Source of the DNA: Paulinella micropora
Taxonomy: Eukaryota > Cercozoa > Imbricatea > Euglyphida
Assembly (NCBI GenBank): GCA_009731375.1
Contig: BJOX01000323.1
Span: 27,162 to 91,161, forward strand
DNA length: 64,000 nt
Direction of reading: 5' to 3'
Shown: positions 41,663 through 51,515 of the stretch, in pieces
How the letters are laid out: the number at the start of each line of letters is the position of its first letter
Position numbering within the stretch: the first letter of the stretch is position 1
Made by a program: the position numbers and the translations under genes
Notes under the pieces: generated by a model
What the model was told of the DNA's origin: nothing
What the model saw: only the letters and a program-made list of their open reading frames with translations
Databases searched by the model: none

Positions 41663-41675
41663 ATCATTTTCTTTC

Positions 41676-42620
41676 TCATAAATCTAGTATTACTTTTGCT
41701 TTCCTTTCTATCCGACTAGTCCTGACATTCTCCTGTTGAATGTCTTCACGGTTTAATAATTCCTTAGTTTTCTTTTGTTTTGTTAAATCTTTAACTTGCT
41801 CGTTAATTTGTTTTTCTTCGTCAGCTGGTTTGTCAAATTTGGTCTTTAATAATTCACGAGGACTGACTAGCTCGTCTGAATTTAATATTAACTTGAAGCC
41901 CTTTCTTCCGACGACTGTGTAAATCTGCTTACTGTATTGTCGGCCCCCTTTGGAAAATAAATTCCTTTTTAATTCCTTTCTCACTCTATCTCCCTTTTCA
42001 GATTCGTCTACTAACCCATCCCGCTGAATTCGTTGTTTATTTTTATTAACACCCTTAAATACATCAATCGGCTTAGCTTGAATTGTTCTATGAAACCGCA
42101 TATTATAAGCATCTACCATATCATCAATCCAAGAAAGCCAATCAAAATTGCCGTTAGTTTCAAATAGAATGTCAAGCCACCGTCTTATAGTTCTGATTAC
42201 ACGGTCCACAATCGCAAGAGCCCGATGGTCACCAACTTCAACCGTCCTATGGTCAATATTATTCTCTCTGAAATAATCTTTAACCGCCCCTTTATATTCA
42301 CTCCCGCTATCGGTTGTAATTGATTCGGGTGTGTATGGTATTGATTTTAAAGCCATATAAACTTCTTTCGCCGTTTTGTTTTTAAGCGGTTTAATTATTA
42401 AAATTCTACTGTGAGTGTCAATCCAAAACAACATCCAAGCATAGCCTTTATTTCCTTTCTTGTCTTTAAGTTTTGACATATCCGCCAAATCTACAAATAC
42501 TTGTTTAAGTGGTTTGTCCGCCCATATAGTATTCCATTTATCGGTCGGTAATCTTTTTTGGTAATGAATTTCAAGTGCTTGTTGCTCCTTTATTTCTTCT
42601 TCATTATTTTTTTCCTCCAT
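41676..42620 (-). CDS. retroviral-type (rve) integrase (E3)
   Basis: 314 residues and open, the best copy of the three. Core: QVFVDLADMSKLK with the first Asp (about residue 38), ITTDSGSEYKGAVKDYF with the second (about residue 84), and ALAIVDRVIRTIRRWLDILF, where Asp replaces the usual catalytic Glu; all three elements share this. C-terminal part: GDRVRKELKRNLFSKGGRQY, YTVVGRKGFKLI and RELLKTKFDKP. The N-terminal HHCC finger is absent. It would insert the element with 6 bp target duplications. Start at 42620 is 11 bp from the divergent methyltransferase start. Confidence 0.92.
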   Translation of the reverse strand: MEEKNNEEEIKEQQALEIHYQKRLPTDKWNTIWADKPLKQVFVDLADMSKLKDKKGNKGYAWMLFWIDTHSRILIIKPLKNKTAKEVYMALKSIPYTPESITTDSGSEYKGAVKDYFRENNIDHRTVEVGDHRALAIVDRVIRTIRRWLDILFETNGNFDWLSWIDDMVDAYNMRFHRTIQAKPIDVFKGVNKNKQRIQRDGLVDESEKGDRVRKELKRNLFSKGGRQYSKQIYTVVGRKGFKLILNSDELVSPRELLKTKFDKPADEEKQINEQVKDLTKQKKTKELLNREDIQQENVRTSRIERKAKVILDL

Positions 42621-42631
42621 CTTATATAACT

Positions 42632-43573
42632 ATGGATATAAAACTTTTCAATGCGGACTGTCTGGACCAGATACCAAAGATAGAAGAAAAAGTTGATTTG
42701 GTCGTAGTTGATTTACCATATGGGCAGACTGCTTGCGAATGGGATAGCACCATAGACTTAAAGCGAATGTGGGTAGAACTTAAAAAGGTATGTAAGCGGA
42801 ACTGTATATATGTTTTCTTTACTACTACTAAATTCGGCTACAAACTTATTCAATCTAATGAGGGTTGGTTTCGGTATGACCTAGTATGGGAAAAGAGCAC
42901 AAAAGTTGGTTTCTTATCTGCTAACAAAATGCCACTTAGAAAACACGAAATGATATACATATTTGCTGATGATGGGGTAGATTTCGATGTATCGCAGAAT
43001 TTAGGACTTCGTGAATACTTTGGAAAGATTAAGAAGCATATAGGAAAAACTAAAAAAGAAATAATGAATGAATTCGGACAATGTGTTGACCACTGTTTTA
43101 GAATGACATCATCTCAATTTTCTCTACCAACAGAAACGACATATAACCAATTCATTGAGAAATATAAGATAAACGAAATGGAAGGTTTCAGAGAGTTTAA
43201 AGACTTACAAGCAGAATGGGGGAAATACACATACAACCCGCAGAAGACAGAAGGTAAACCTTATAAGTCAAGCAGAAAGGGACTACCAGATATTTATGGA
43301 AAAAATAATGTAGAATATAATAAAACAAATGAAGGCGACCGCTTTCCTCATTCAATCTTACAATTCAACAATCCACCCAAATCGCTTCACCCCACACAAA
43401 AACCAGTTGAACTATGTGAATGGCTAATTAAATCATATTCAAACGAAGGCGACTTAGTGTTAGACTTTACGATGGGAAGCGGGACGACTGGCATAGCTTG
43501 TATTAATACCAAACGGCGGTTTATAGGTATTGAGAAAGATAAAGTCATATTTGAAACAGCGAAAAAAGAATAG
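42632..43573 (+). CDS. DNA methyltransferase, N4/N6 amino type (E3 only)
   Basis: 313 residues. Motif IV VVVDLPYGQTACEWD (catalytic D-x-PY, residues 24-38) comes first, and motif I VLDFTMGSGTTGIACINTKR (SAM binding) near the C-terminus, followed by RFIGIEKD. This order is that of beta-class amino-methyltransferases. HPTQKPVELCEWLIKSYSNE is the conserved segment before motif I. Predicted to methylate adenine N6 or cytosine N4. No restriction enzyme is adjacent. E1 and E2 lack the gene although flanking genes are collinear, so it was gained in the E3 lineage or lost in the others. Use of DLPY instead of DPPY is a mild deviation. Confidence 0.85.
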   Translation: MDIKLFNADCLDQIPKIEEKVDLVVVDLPYGQTACEWDSTIDLKRMWVELKKVCKRNCIYVFFTTTKFGYKLIQSNEGWFRYDLVWEKSTKVGFLSANKMPLRKHEMIYIFADDGVDFDVSQNLGLREYFGKIKKHIGKTKKEIMNEFGQCVDHCFRMTSSQFSLPTETTYNQFIEKYKINEMEGFREFKDLQAEWGKYTYNPQKTEGKPYKSSRKGLPDIYGKNNVEYNKTNEGDRFPHSILQFNNPPKSLHPTQKPVELCEWLIKSYSNEGDLVLDFTMGSGTTGIACINTKRRFIGIEKDKVIFETAKKE

Positions 43574-43602
43574 ACGAACACAAAATTAATACTTAATAAC
43601 GC

Positions 43603-43812
43603 CTAATGCTGTATCCTTATATATTTCTCTTTCTTTTTTTCTAGTTCAAAACAATAACTAGAACAAAACTCATACATATAAAACCAATCAAAACTATCAT
43701 CAATGGCTGTAATCTGTCTGTTCGCTAAACACAGAGTTAATCCACACACATAGCAACTAGTGAAGTCATACATACGATGTATATAGGTAGCCCATAATGT
43801 GTAAACGAACAT
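43603..43812 (-). CDS. small Cys-rich (putative zinc-binding) protein (E3)
   Basis: 69 residue frame with TSCYVCGLTLCLANRQITAI and FCSSYCFELEKKKEKY, the same cysteine pairs as E1 and E2. The first roughly 20 residues are out of frame with E1 (two bases short near 43770), so the start is probably damaged although a substitute ATG exists upstream. Confidence 0.5.
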   Translation of the reverse strand: MFVYTLWATYIHRMYDFTSCYVCGLTLCLANRQITAIDDSFDWFYMYEFCSSYCFELEKKKEKYIRIQH

Positions 43813-43856
43813 CTAATGGTAGGTTCTTAATTTCACTCATACACTATATTAAAACT

Positions 43857-44357
43857 TTAAAAATATCTTAGATGTATCATTATTTTCTTTTTTTGGTTTC
43901 TCGGGTTGTTGATTATAAACATTAACTGATATGTTTGACTTCTTACCTTTACCTTTCTTAGGCTGTTCCTCTTCTTCCTCCTCCTCGCTTCGCTGTCCTC
44001 GCTTTCTTCTTCCAATTTCTTTTTTACTACTTTCTTCGCCTTCTTCTGTTTGGCTTTAAGTTTCATACCCGCAACCCGTTGTGCGACTATATCAACGAAA
44101 TCGTGTTCTACTTCCTCGTCCGAACTACTTTCCTCACTTATCTCACCGTCCCGCCCATCAATCATATCCTTTGCCAACTGCTTCTTAGTAATGTGGTCCA
44201 TCTTTTCGTCATTGGTCATTTCTTTCACATTTTTAGCCTCTTCCTCCGCTAGTAATTCCCTCGCCCTCTCAATCTTTCTCTGCCTCGCGTATTGCTTCTT
44301 CATCACAGTCGCTTTTTCAAGGTTCTTTATGGCAATCTCTCTATTACCTCTCGGCAT
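43857..44357 (-). CDS. charged acidic/basic protein (E3)
   Basis: 166 residues from MPRGNREIAIKNLEKATVMK, with the acidic cluster SEESSSDEEVEHD and the conserved DIVAQRVAGMKLKAKQKKAK. After EEESEDSEARRRKK the reading differs from E2 (a deletion near 43990 shifts the frame), so the original SNISVNVYNQQ tail is lost from this frame. Divergent from the fiber gene, with about 130 bp between starts. Confidence 0.55.
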   Translation of the reverse strand: MPRGNREIAIKNLEKATVMKKQYARQRKIERARELLAEEEAKNVKEMTNDEKMDHITKKQLAKDMIDGRDGEISEESSSDEEVEHDFVDIVAQRVAGMKLKAKQKKAKKVVKKKLEEESEDSEARRRKKRNSLRKVKVRSQTYQLMFIINNPRNQKKKIMIHLRYF

Positions 44358-44452
44358 TGCAACGCTACGCTTTTTCAAAGTGTATAGTTTGTTTCGGTTG
44401 TTTATCTAACCAAAAATAATTTTTATTCAGATTAATTATTATCCTAAATATA

Positions 44453-44475
44453 CACCTCCACAGGTTTTGGTGAAG
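44453..44475 (-). repeat. leader module in reverse orientation (E3)
   Basis: CACCTCC, AC, GGTTTTGGTGAAGC: the reverse complement of GCTTCACCAAAAC...GGAGGTG. It lies 9 bases before the fiber ATG, showing that the module occurs in both orientations. Confidence 0.6.
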
Positions 44476-44484
44476 CAAGGTTCA

Positions 44485-47400
44485 ATGGGCAGTCAATATA
44501 AATCGCTCTTAGGCTTGTCTGAAATTGCGGTGGATTCACTAGATATAGCCAACCTTGATTTAACGAACACAAACATAGTGGGCTTATACACAGATAGGGT
44601 GCCAGAAGATGCTGACCCCGTAAATCTGTATTATACTGACGGACGATTTGATGCGAGATTGGCTTTAAAATCAACGACGGACTTAAAAGAAGGCACTAAT
44701 CTATACTATACTGATGGTAGGTTTGACGCGCGACTAACCACTAAATCAACCACTAACCTAGCCGAAGGCACTAATTTGTATTATACTAATGCTAGGTTTG
44801 ACACTCAATTAGCAACAAAGAGCACAACCAACTTAACCGAAGGAACTAACTTATACTACACCACAGCAAGGGTTAATACAGATTTTGACACAAGGATAGC
44901 AACTAAATCAATAGATGCTTTAAGTGATGTAGTCATAACAGGCACACCCGCCGATAACCAACTGCTCATTTATAGCACAGGGCAATGGAGAAATGTTGCT
45001 TCACCTTTTCTTAGATTGGATGGTCTCGCTATGATGATAGGGGATTTAAATATGGGGGGTTTTAACATAGCAAATGTCGGTAATGTTGATGGTATTGATG
45101 TTTCGGCTCTTGACACCGCAGTCGTTAAATTAACGGGAGACCAAACAATAACAGGAAACAAAACATTTACTACATATTTGGGAATAAAAGACTCAAATCC
45201 ATTAAATACAGGAAGGTTATTCTTCAATTACAATAATAATATGGGTTCTATTTATTCGTCGGAGGTGGGTGGAGCAACGGGTTATCCATTATCTATTGTT
45301 GGCTCGTCCATAGTCTTCGCTCCAACAACAGGAGGCGGAATAACATTGACGGGCAACGTTTTTAATTTTAACAGCACGACAGCAATCAGCGGACTTCCAG
45401 CACCGTTCTATGATGGTGATGCTTCAACGAAGGCTTACACTGATACTAAACTGGCCAAGGAAGGCACAGTGGCTATGACGGGCAGTTTAAATATGGGAGG
45501 ATTTTCAATTACAAATGTGAATTTAGTTGATGGTATTGATGTTTCTGTTCTTGATACTTCTGTCGTTAAACTAACAGGAGACCAGACCATAGCAGGAAAT
45601 AAAAAGTTTACTTCAACAGTAGAAGTGCGGGGCGCCACAGCTCCAACCGCTTTTGATGGTATCGGTGTTGCCTTTGATACGGCGACAAATATAGGAATGA
45701 TTGCCGCACAAAAAATAGCAACTGCGACTTATTATCCGATACAAATAACTGGTTCGTATGTTTAGTTATATTCAGGTAATAATGTAATCGCGACCGCAAC
45801 TGGCACTACACTATCTTTGAATAACAACAAAATAACAAACTTAGCCACACCATCAGCAACAACGGACGGAGCAAATAAAAGTTATGTGGATACATTAGAC
45901 GGGCAAAATGTGAAACTAACAGGAAACCAAACCATAGCAGGAATTAAGACATATAGCAGTGGTGTTGAAATAACGGGAAATTCAATCAATTCAACAACAA
46001 AGGGCACATTTATCGTTTTCAATTCTACCAGTAATATCGGGTCAATTGCTAGTTTGGATATGAAAACTGCCACATATTACAACTTTGAAATTTCTGCGAA
46101 AAAAATAAGTTTTATTATTGATGGGACGATTGTCGGTTAGGTAAATGCTTCGGGGCTAGATTGTAATAGTAGCAAAATAGCCAACCTTGGAACTCCGACA
46201 TTAGCGACGGACGGAGCGACAAAAGGGTATGCGGACACATTGGACGGGCAAAATGTAAAACTAACAACAGACCAAACCATAACAGGAAGTAAAACATTTA
46301 ATGGAGCAAGCACTACGATAAAATATCTAACTTTAACGAACAATGCCGATTTTAATAATCAAACTATCACTAATGGCGGAAATATAACATATAATGGGGC
46401 GAGGATATTAAACCAAAATGGAGGAGATATATTCTTTTCACAGACATCAGGTGATTACCAATATTTCTTATTTACTCTAAATACCGCTACAAGTGGAACC
46501 GCGAACCAAAGAGGTTATGTATTTACGAATGTAGCATCTGATGTAAAAGGGGCGGGACTTTATATTTCAAAACTTTTGGACAATAAAAGTGTTTCGTCTG
46601 ACATTGTCCGTTTTAAGAATGCTGGCGGTATGCGGTTTTATGGTGCCTTAGACATGAACTCAAACAATATAACAAATGGTGGAACAATAACGGGAACTAC
46701 ATTAACGGCAACTGCTGGCTTGACTACAACAACATTAACGGCGAGTGGATTAATAACAGCAGATGGCGGTTGTAAGTTATCTATTCAAAATAAAGTAGAT
46801 GGAAGAAATGGGCAAGGCATATTTATGTGGGATACAGACAACTCAGGATGGGGGATTTATATGGCTCAACCAGGGGCTGGTAAATCATTAGGTGGAGGAA
46901 CAGCGGTGGCAGGCAACGATATTTCAGGCTTTGCTGTAAGATTTAGGAGTGGTAATGCTTCGGCGGATGGTTTTGTGTGGGAAAATTCAGCAGAGCAATT
47001 GTTAATGTCATTAAATGGGGCAAACGGGACTTTATGGACAAAAGGATTAATAACAGCAAGTGCGGGTATATCAACAACAACATTAACAACAAGCGACAGT
47101 ATAGTAGTAGGTGCTGGAAAAAGTGTTTTCATAGATAGAAGTGCTGTTGCTAATAATAAACTGGTTTTAAATGATAGCGGAACACCATCAACAACTGGAT
47201 TTTATGGATTTGTTATTGCTAGTAAACATTGATTTATAATGTTAATGCTTCAACTGATAATCACATATTTTACTATGGTGCCACAAATGAATTATTTAGA
47301 ATTGGTAATGCGGGAATTACTGCTTCAAAGGCACTAACTGCGAATGCGGGGATTACATACTCTGGGGTGCTAACAACCACAACATTAACCAGTGGAGCAA

Positions 47401-48116
47401 AGATAGGAATACAAGGAGGAACAGATGTGACAAATGCGAGAGCAATATTTATGTGGGAGACAGCAAATTCAGCATGGGGTATTTATATGGCATCCAATGG
47501 TGGAAGTAGATCATTAAGCGGTGGAACGGCACCAACAGGAGGTGTTGGAGGTGGTATATCTTCTTATGCCTTAAGATTTAGATGTAGCACAGGCTCAAAT
47601 GAAGGTTTCATATGGGAAAATAACAATAACACTGCTTTAATGTCTTTGAGAGGGAGTGATGGTCAGTTGTGGGTATTGTCTAATCCAATTCAATATTCAG
47701 ACAGGAGAAAAAAAGAAGATATAAAGGATTGTTTAGGCTTAGATTTTATTAATAAGTTAAATCCAGTCTGCTATCGTATGATTGATGATAACAAGAAACA
47801 GAGAACGGGTTTGATAGCACAGGAATTAGAAGAAATACTAACAGACATGGATATGCTAGATTTTGGCGGATTTATAAAAGAAAAAATTATGGTTCCGTGT
47901 CCAAAGCAAAGAGCGGAATACGAATTGAAAGGTGTGAGTGTTAATCCAGAAGATGTTAAATGTGTTTATAGTGGTGATGTCGGCTATGGTATAGGGTATT
48001 CCGAGTTTATCGCCCCGTTAATTAAGGCCGTTCAACAATTATCAGAAAAAATAAATAATATAACTAATGATATAGCTGACTTAAAAAAACAATTAGCAGA
48101 AAACAATGCCCCCTAG
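44485..48116 (+). pseudogene. fiber/receptor-binding protein with S74-type tip (E3)
   Basis: About 1,210 residues. Head MGSQYKSLLGLSEIAVDS, only about four LAEGTNLYYTNARFDTQLA repeats (fewer than E1 and E2), then several modules of another kind, each with DGQNVKLTGNQTIAGNKTF or similar, lectin-like stretches (GIFMWDTDNSGWGIYMAQPG twice in related form), and the S74-type tip with SDRRKKEDIKDCLGLDFINK and a short coiled coil. Here RRLK reads RRKK. Breaks: TAG at 45763-45765, TAG at 46138-46140 and a 1-base shift near 47225. Both TAGs replace what look like Gln codons. Confidence 0.82.
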
Positions 48117-48720
48117 ATTACATCCACCACCGCCAGTCATTGAAATAGACGGCGAACTAACACCAGAGTTGAAGAACCGTGTTTTGGATATTTCATTGAA
48201 GAATGAAGAAAAAAAAGTAGAGCACGAATTGGAAGATAACTGGAATTGTTGTTGTATAAAAAGAGCAACAGACAGCAGGCTTATTAAGTATCTGTTTCAA
48301 ATGGTTATAATTATCGCCATCATCAAACTTTGGAGGTGCGGAGGCGAAGTCTCCGCGATGGCAGACTATAAATTCCAAAAGATTATTTTTCTGAGTAATG
48401 ATTTTGCGGGCGGTAGCAAAACATTTGACAAAACCATTAAATTGAACTTTACCCCAACTAGAATGAATGTTAAGTATATACACTATATGAATGATATGAC
48501 TGAAACGAAAACAAAAATTCTTCATATGGACCGCATCGGTATTATTGGAACATTCGCCGATAGCAACACCGCAAACATTTCCAATCTCAGCTACAACTTA
48601 GGTATTATTAATTGGACCGACGGGCAATACAGTTTTAGAGTGCTTAAAACAGACAATGGCAGTATTGAGACTGACCTGCTAGCTGGAAGAATTGTTATTT
48701 GTTTAGAATTTTTGGCTTGA
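48106..48720 (+). CDS. fused membrane protein and virion-type protein (E3)
   Basis: 204 residue frame. Residues 1-70 match the E2 membrane protein (RLHPPPPVIEIDGELTPE, WNCCCIK, LFQMVIIIAIIKL). Then LWRCGGEVSAMADYKFQ is encoded by a palindromic element (48331-48357), and residues 85-204 match E2 26039-26410 (KIIFLSND, HMDRIGIIGTFADS, ICLEFLA). In E2 these are separate genes about 240 bp apart and the first has a second membrane segment. The internal ATG at 48358, right after the palindrome, could still give the short product alone. Start overlaps the fiber end by 11 bases. Confidence 0.65.
   Translation: MPPRLHPPPPVIEIDGELTPELKNRVLDISLKNEEKKVEHELEDNWNCCCIKRATDSRLIKYLFQMVIIIAIIKLWRCGGEVSAMADYKFQKIIFLSNDFAGGSKTFDKTIKLNFTPTRMNVKYIHYMNDMTETKTKILHMDRIGIIGTFADSNTANISNLSYNLGIINWTDGQYSFRVLKTDNGSIETDLLAGRIVICLEFLA
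48338..48356 (+). repeat. GC palindrome at gene fusion point (E3)
   Basis: GCGGAGGCGAAGTCTCCGC: a perfect six-base stem GCGGAG/CTCCGC, whereas other copies have CTCTGC. It is directly before ATG 48358. Confidence 0.8.
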
Positions 48721-48736
48721 AAAAAATATAGCAACT

Positions 48737-49563
48737 ATGGAAAAAATTAATGATATACGAGTTAGACCAGTCAAGCAAAACGGAGATGGTGAGAAGTTGG
48801 CAAAAGGATATAAGTTATTTGATGAACCGTATGCCAATATTTTTCTTCTCGCTCGCAAGAAGAGTGGCAAGACGACCGCACTGTTTGAAATCCTGAAACG
48901 AACGACGGACAAAAAGACCCGCATTGTTATTCTAGCCAGCACGATACATAAGGACCACATATACAAAGAAATGGTTAAGCACTTCAAGAAGAAGGGAAAC
49001 CCGATGGCTATATGCACATATTTGAAAACGGATGGATACAGTGTCATAGATTACGAGTTAGACAAACTGAACAAGCCAGACGAAGAGCAAGAAGAAGGCG
49101 AAATTGTTCAAGACGGGAAGGATGAAGTAGAAAAGCCGAAGTTTCTTTATTTTGGAAAAGAAGAAAAGAAGAAACAGGAGGGAGGCGAAAAGTGGAGAGA
49201 CCGAGCAAATACATTACACCAGAAGTCGTGTTCGTGTTAGATGATTTGGGTAGTGGTTTAAGGGATAAGTCTGTGAGCGACCTACTTAAAAAAAATAGAC
49301 ACTACAAGTCAAAGGTGATTATGAGTTCGCTATACCTTAACGACCTACGGCCTGAGGCGATTAAACAGCTAGACTACCTTCTTATTTTTCCTGGTCAGTC
49401 TCAGGATAAAATTGAACTCGTGTATAAACATTTGGACCTCGGTTATGATTTAGACTACTTTATTGAAAAATATCACGAGGCGACCAAGGAACGGTTTAAC
49501 TTTTTGTATGTTGATGCGGTATCTGATGAATTACGAAAGAACTTCAACTATCGCTTGCGATAG
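48737..49563 (+). pseudogene. packaging ATPase, A32/FtsK-HerA type (E3)
   Basis: About 275 residues if continuous. P-loop LLARKKSGKTTALFE (residues 37-51; the first P-loop Gly is replaced by Ala), KTRIVILASTIHKDHIY (next strand), acidic linker, Walker B VVFVLDDLGSGL, SKVIMSSLYLNDL (sensor-like Ser/Asn), then the C-terminal YHEATKERFNFLYVDAV. One missing A in an A-run (four A at 49187-49190, five in E2) shifts the frame after GGEK. The stop codon lies in a perfect palindrome, changing the last residues relative to E2. It is the DNA translocase for capsid filling. Confidence 0.82.
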
Positions 49564-49585
49564 TCAATTGTCCCGCTTGCGGGAC
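49548..49585 (+). repeat. two adjacent CTTG-loop palindromes at ATPase end (E3)
   Basis: CTATCGCTTGCGATAG (49548-49563, containing the TAG stop) and GTCCCGCTTGCGGGAC (49570-49585). They share the loop but have different, fully paired stems. E2 lacks both. Confidence 0.8.
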
Positions 49586-49620
49586 TAACTTCAATATTCG
49601 CTTAAAGTAATTTTATTATT

Positions 49621-49647
49621 ATTTATTTTTTTCAGAACATTATATAG
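49621..49647 (+). promoter_or_regulatory. T-tract/TATATAG motif (E3)
   Basis: ATTTATTTTTTTCAGAACAT then TATATAG directly before the ATG at 49648. Confidence 0.5.
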
Positions 49648-49950
49648 ATGCCAACATCACCAGTGATTATTTCACAACCATCGGGATACAATATCAGCTA
49701 CAATCCTTCAATGCCACAAGCAGGAGGGAAAAGAAAATCAAAAAAGAAACAAACAGGAGGAAAAGTTAATTGGGCCAAGGTCGGAAAAGCGATAGTGGAT
49801 GCTAATAGGTTTATCAAGAAGAACCAATTGATTTCAAGGGGTGCTACCTTTCTTAGCGATGTCGGAGTGCCTTATGCAGACCGTGTAGCAAAGGCCACGA
49901 TGAAACAAGGATACGGAAAGCAACGAGGCGGAGCTGTTAAATTTCGTTAG
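49648..49950 (+). CDS. small basic virion-type protein (E3)
   Basis: 100 residues: a short Pro/Ser start (SPVIISQPSGYNISYNPS), a basic patch KRKSKKKQTGGK, then KVNWAKVGKAIVDANRFIKK, LISRGATFLSDVGVPYADRV and KQGYGKQRGG. The E2 counterpart (27392-27712) conserves only the second half. It lies between ATPase and protease in both elements. A small, basic protein with one amphipathic helix block would fit a core or membrane-lytic minor virion protein (inference). A GC palindrome starts on the stop codon. Confidence 0.62.
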   Translation: MPTSPVIISQPSGYNISYNPSMPQAGGKRKSKKKQTGGKVNWAKVGKAIVDANRFIKKNQLISRGATFLSDVGVPYADRVAKATMKQGYGKQRGGAVKFR

Positions 49951-49980
49951 CAGGGGCCTTCGTCCCCCGCACCCCCTCCG
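49950..49980 (+). repeat. GC palindrome on stop codon (E3)
   Basis: GCAGGGG CCTTCGT CCCCCGC then ACCCCCTCCG. It starts at the last base of the TAG and is the same family as 29332 and 54893. Confidence 0.7.
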
Positions 49981-50010
49981 TTGGGGTTATGTATTAAACT
50001 AAATCTTATA

Positions 50011-50093
50011 TTAATTTTTTTCTAACAATATACGAACCTTTTTTAAAAAAAAGCTTCACCAAAAACGGAGGTGCGGAGGCGAAGTCTCTGCAT
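50011..50093 (+). promoter_or_regulatory. T-tract/TATA motif plus double palindrome leader, protease (E3)
   Basis: AATTTTTTTCTAACAATATACG (50013-50034), then stem GAACCTTTTTT/AAAAAAAAGCTTC (50034-50057), ACCAAAAAC, GGAGGT and GC stem 50073-50091, two bases before the ATG. In E2 the same double leader precedes the upstream gene (27331-27391) and not the protease, so it has changed position. Confidence 0.7.
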
Positions 50094-50117
50094 ATGAAGA
50101 CCAAAACTCGTGGAGGT

Positions 50118-50136
50118 GCGGAGGCGAAGTCTCTGC
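50118..50136 (+). repeat. GC palindrome in frame, N-terminus of protease gene (E3)
   Basis: GCGGAGGCGAAGTCTCTGC codes for part of GGAEAKSLR. E2 reads MRKKPKQRPP where E3 has these extra residues before KQRPP. Confidence 0.8.
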
Positions 50137-50319
50137 GAAAACAACGACCGCCAAGGATATACAGAACCAAAGATGGCCGACCATATATTAAAGTGAAAGG
50201 CAAACGAGCATATCTTAACTTTGGCGAGAAAACGAATGACCTTTCAACACTTCAAATCGTTAAACTGTTTTTGAAATATATGAAAGGGGATACCCATTCC
50301 AAACCCCACAGGCGGGGTC

Positions 50320-50338
50320 GTAGGGGCGGAGTCCCTAC
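50320..50338 (+). repeat. GC palindrome in frame, protease gene (E3)
   Basis: GTAGGGGCGGAGTCCCTAC inside RRGRRGGVPTKERI; no counterpart in E2. The stem GTAGGG/CCCTAC differs from that at 50118 but the core is similar. Confidence 0.75.
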
Positions 50339-51515
50339 AAAAGAGCGAATTGTTAAGTCCGAATTCAATCGTCTTGAACACGAGAACCGCAACCAGATAC
50401 AAAACAACCTGCTGAAAAAATATGAACTAATACACGAACAGGAGGAAAAGGAAAAGAAGTTAAGAGAACAGGCAGAAGATGAGAAGAAAAGAATGGAGAG
50501 GAAGGAGAATGCGGAAATGAAGGAAAGACAAGAAGAATTAATAAGGGAGGCGAACAGAGAGCAAAAACTTATAGAGGATGTAAAATTTGAACAAGATAGA
50601 AAAAATAATTTAATGCTATTACCACCACCACAGTTCCAACCTCAATACATACAAGGACCGCCACAAGCACCACCACAAGCACCACCCCAAGCACCACAAC
50701 TAGGACCACCACAAGCACCACAAGCACCCCAAGCACCACCACAAGCACCACCACAAGCACCCCAAGCACCAGAAGAAAAACAGATGCCATTGAAAACAAA
50801 AGAAGAGAAAAAGGCTGAGAAGGAATTAAAAGAAAAATACATTGAATTAATGAAGAAAGCTGGCTTTACAACTAAATTTATTAATACGCTGAGCAAAACA
50901 GAATTTGACAAACTTGGTAAAGGAATAGAGAAAGCGATAGCCGATGCCAAATCAGCAGATGAGCAGAAAGAATTGGCTGAACAATATAAAAAAGAATTAG
51001 AACAAGAAAAAAAGCAAGCGGAAGCAAAAGCGAAACACTTTGAAATTAAAGATAAAATACCACACATCTCCGCTGGTTTAAGAAATGACTTCAAGTATCC
51101 GAAATTGGATATACCCAAAACTTTGGGCCCTGCTTTGGAAGCAAAAATGATAGCCGAAGGCAAACAACCACCAAAAAAAGTTAAAGGAAAACACACGACT
51201 GCGGGTATGGCACAAGTTATAGTAGATGAAGGTATTGATTTAGGAATAGACCAGAATGAAATGAGAAAGAAACTAGCCGATTATTTGGGAATAAACCAAA
51301 CGGGTGCTGGGGCAAAAACGATGGAGGAATTAATCCACAAACTTTTAACGATAGCAAAAATTAAGAAATATTTAAAGAAGGGTAAATACAAGAAGAAAAT
51401 GAAGAAGAAGGATTATGTAAATAACTTAGTAACCGAAATGAGAAGCGACCCAAACATTAAAAATCAAGTTTCAAATACTCTCGGTATTCAACCAACCGAG
51501 GAAGTTCAACCACCA

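Noticed and set aside
48737-49563. Programmed ribosomal frameshift in the E3 ATPase
   Set aside because: The only difference from E2 is one A in an A-run, with no conserved slippery site in E2; mutation or sequencing error is simpler.
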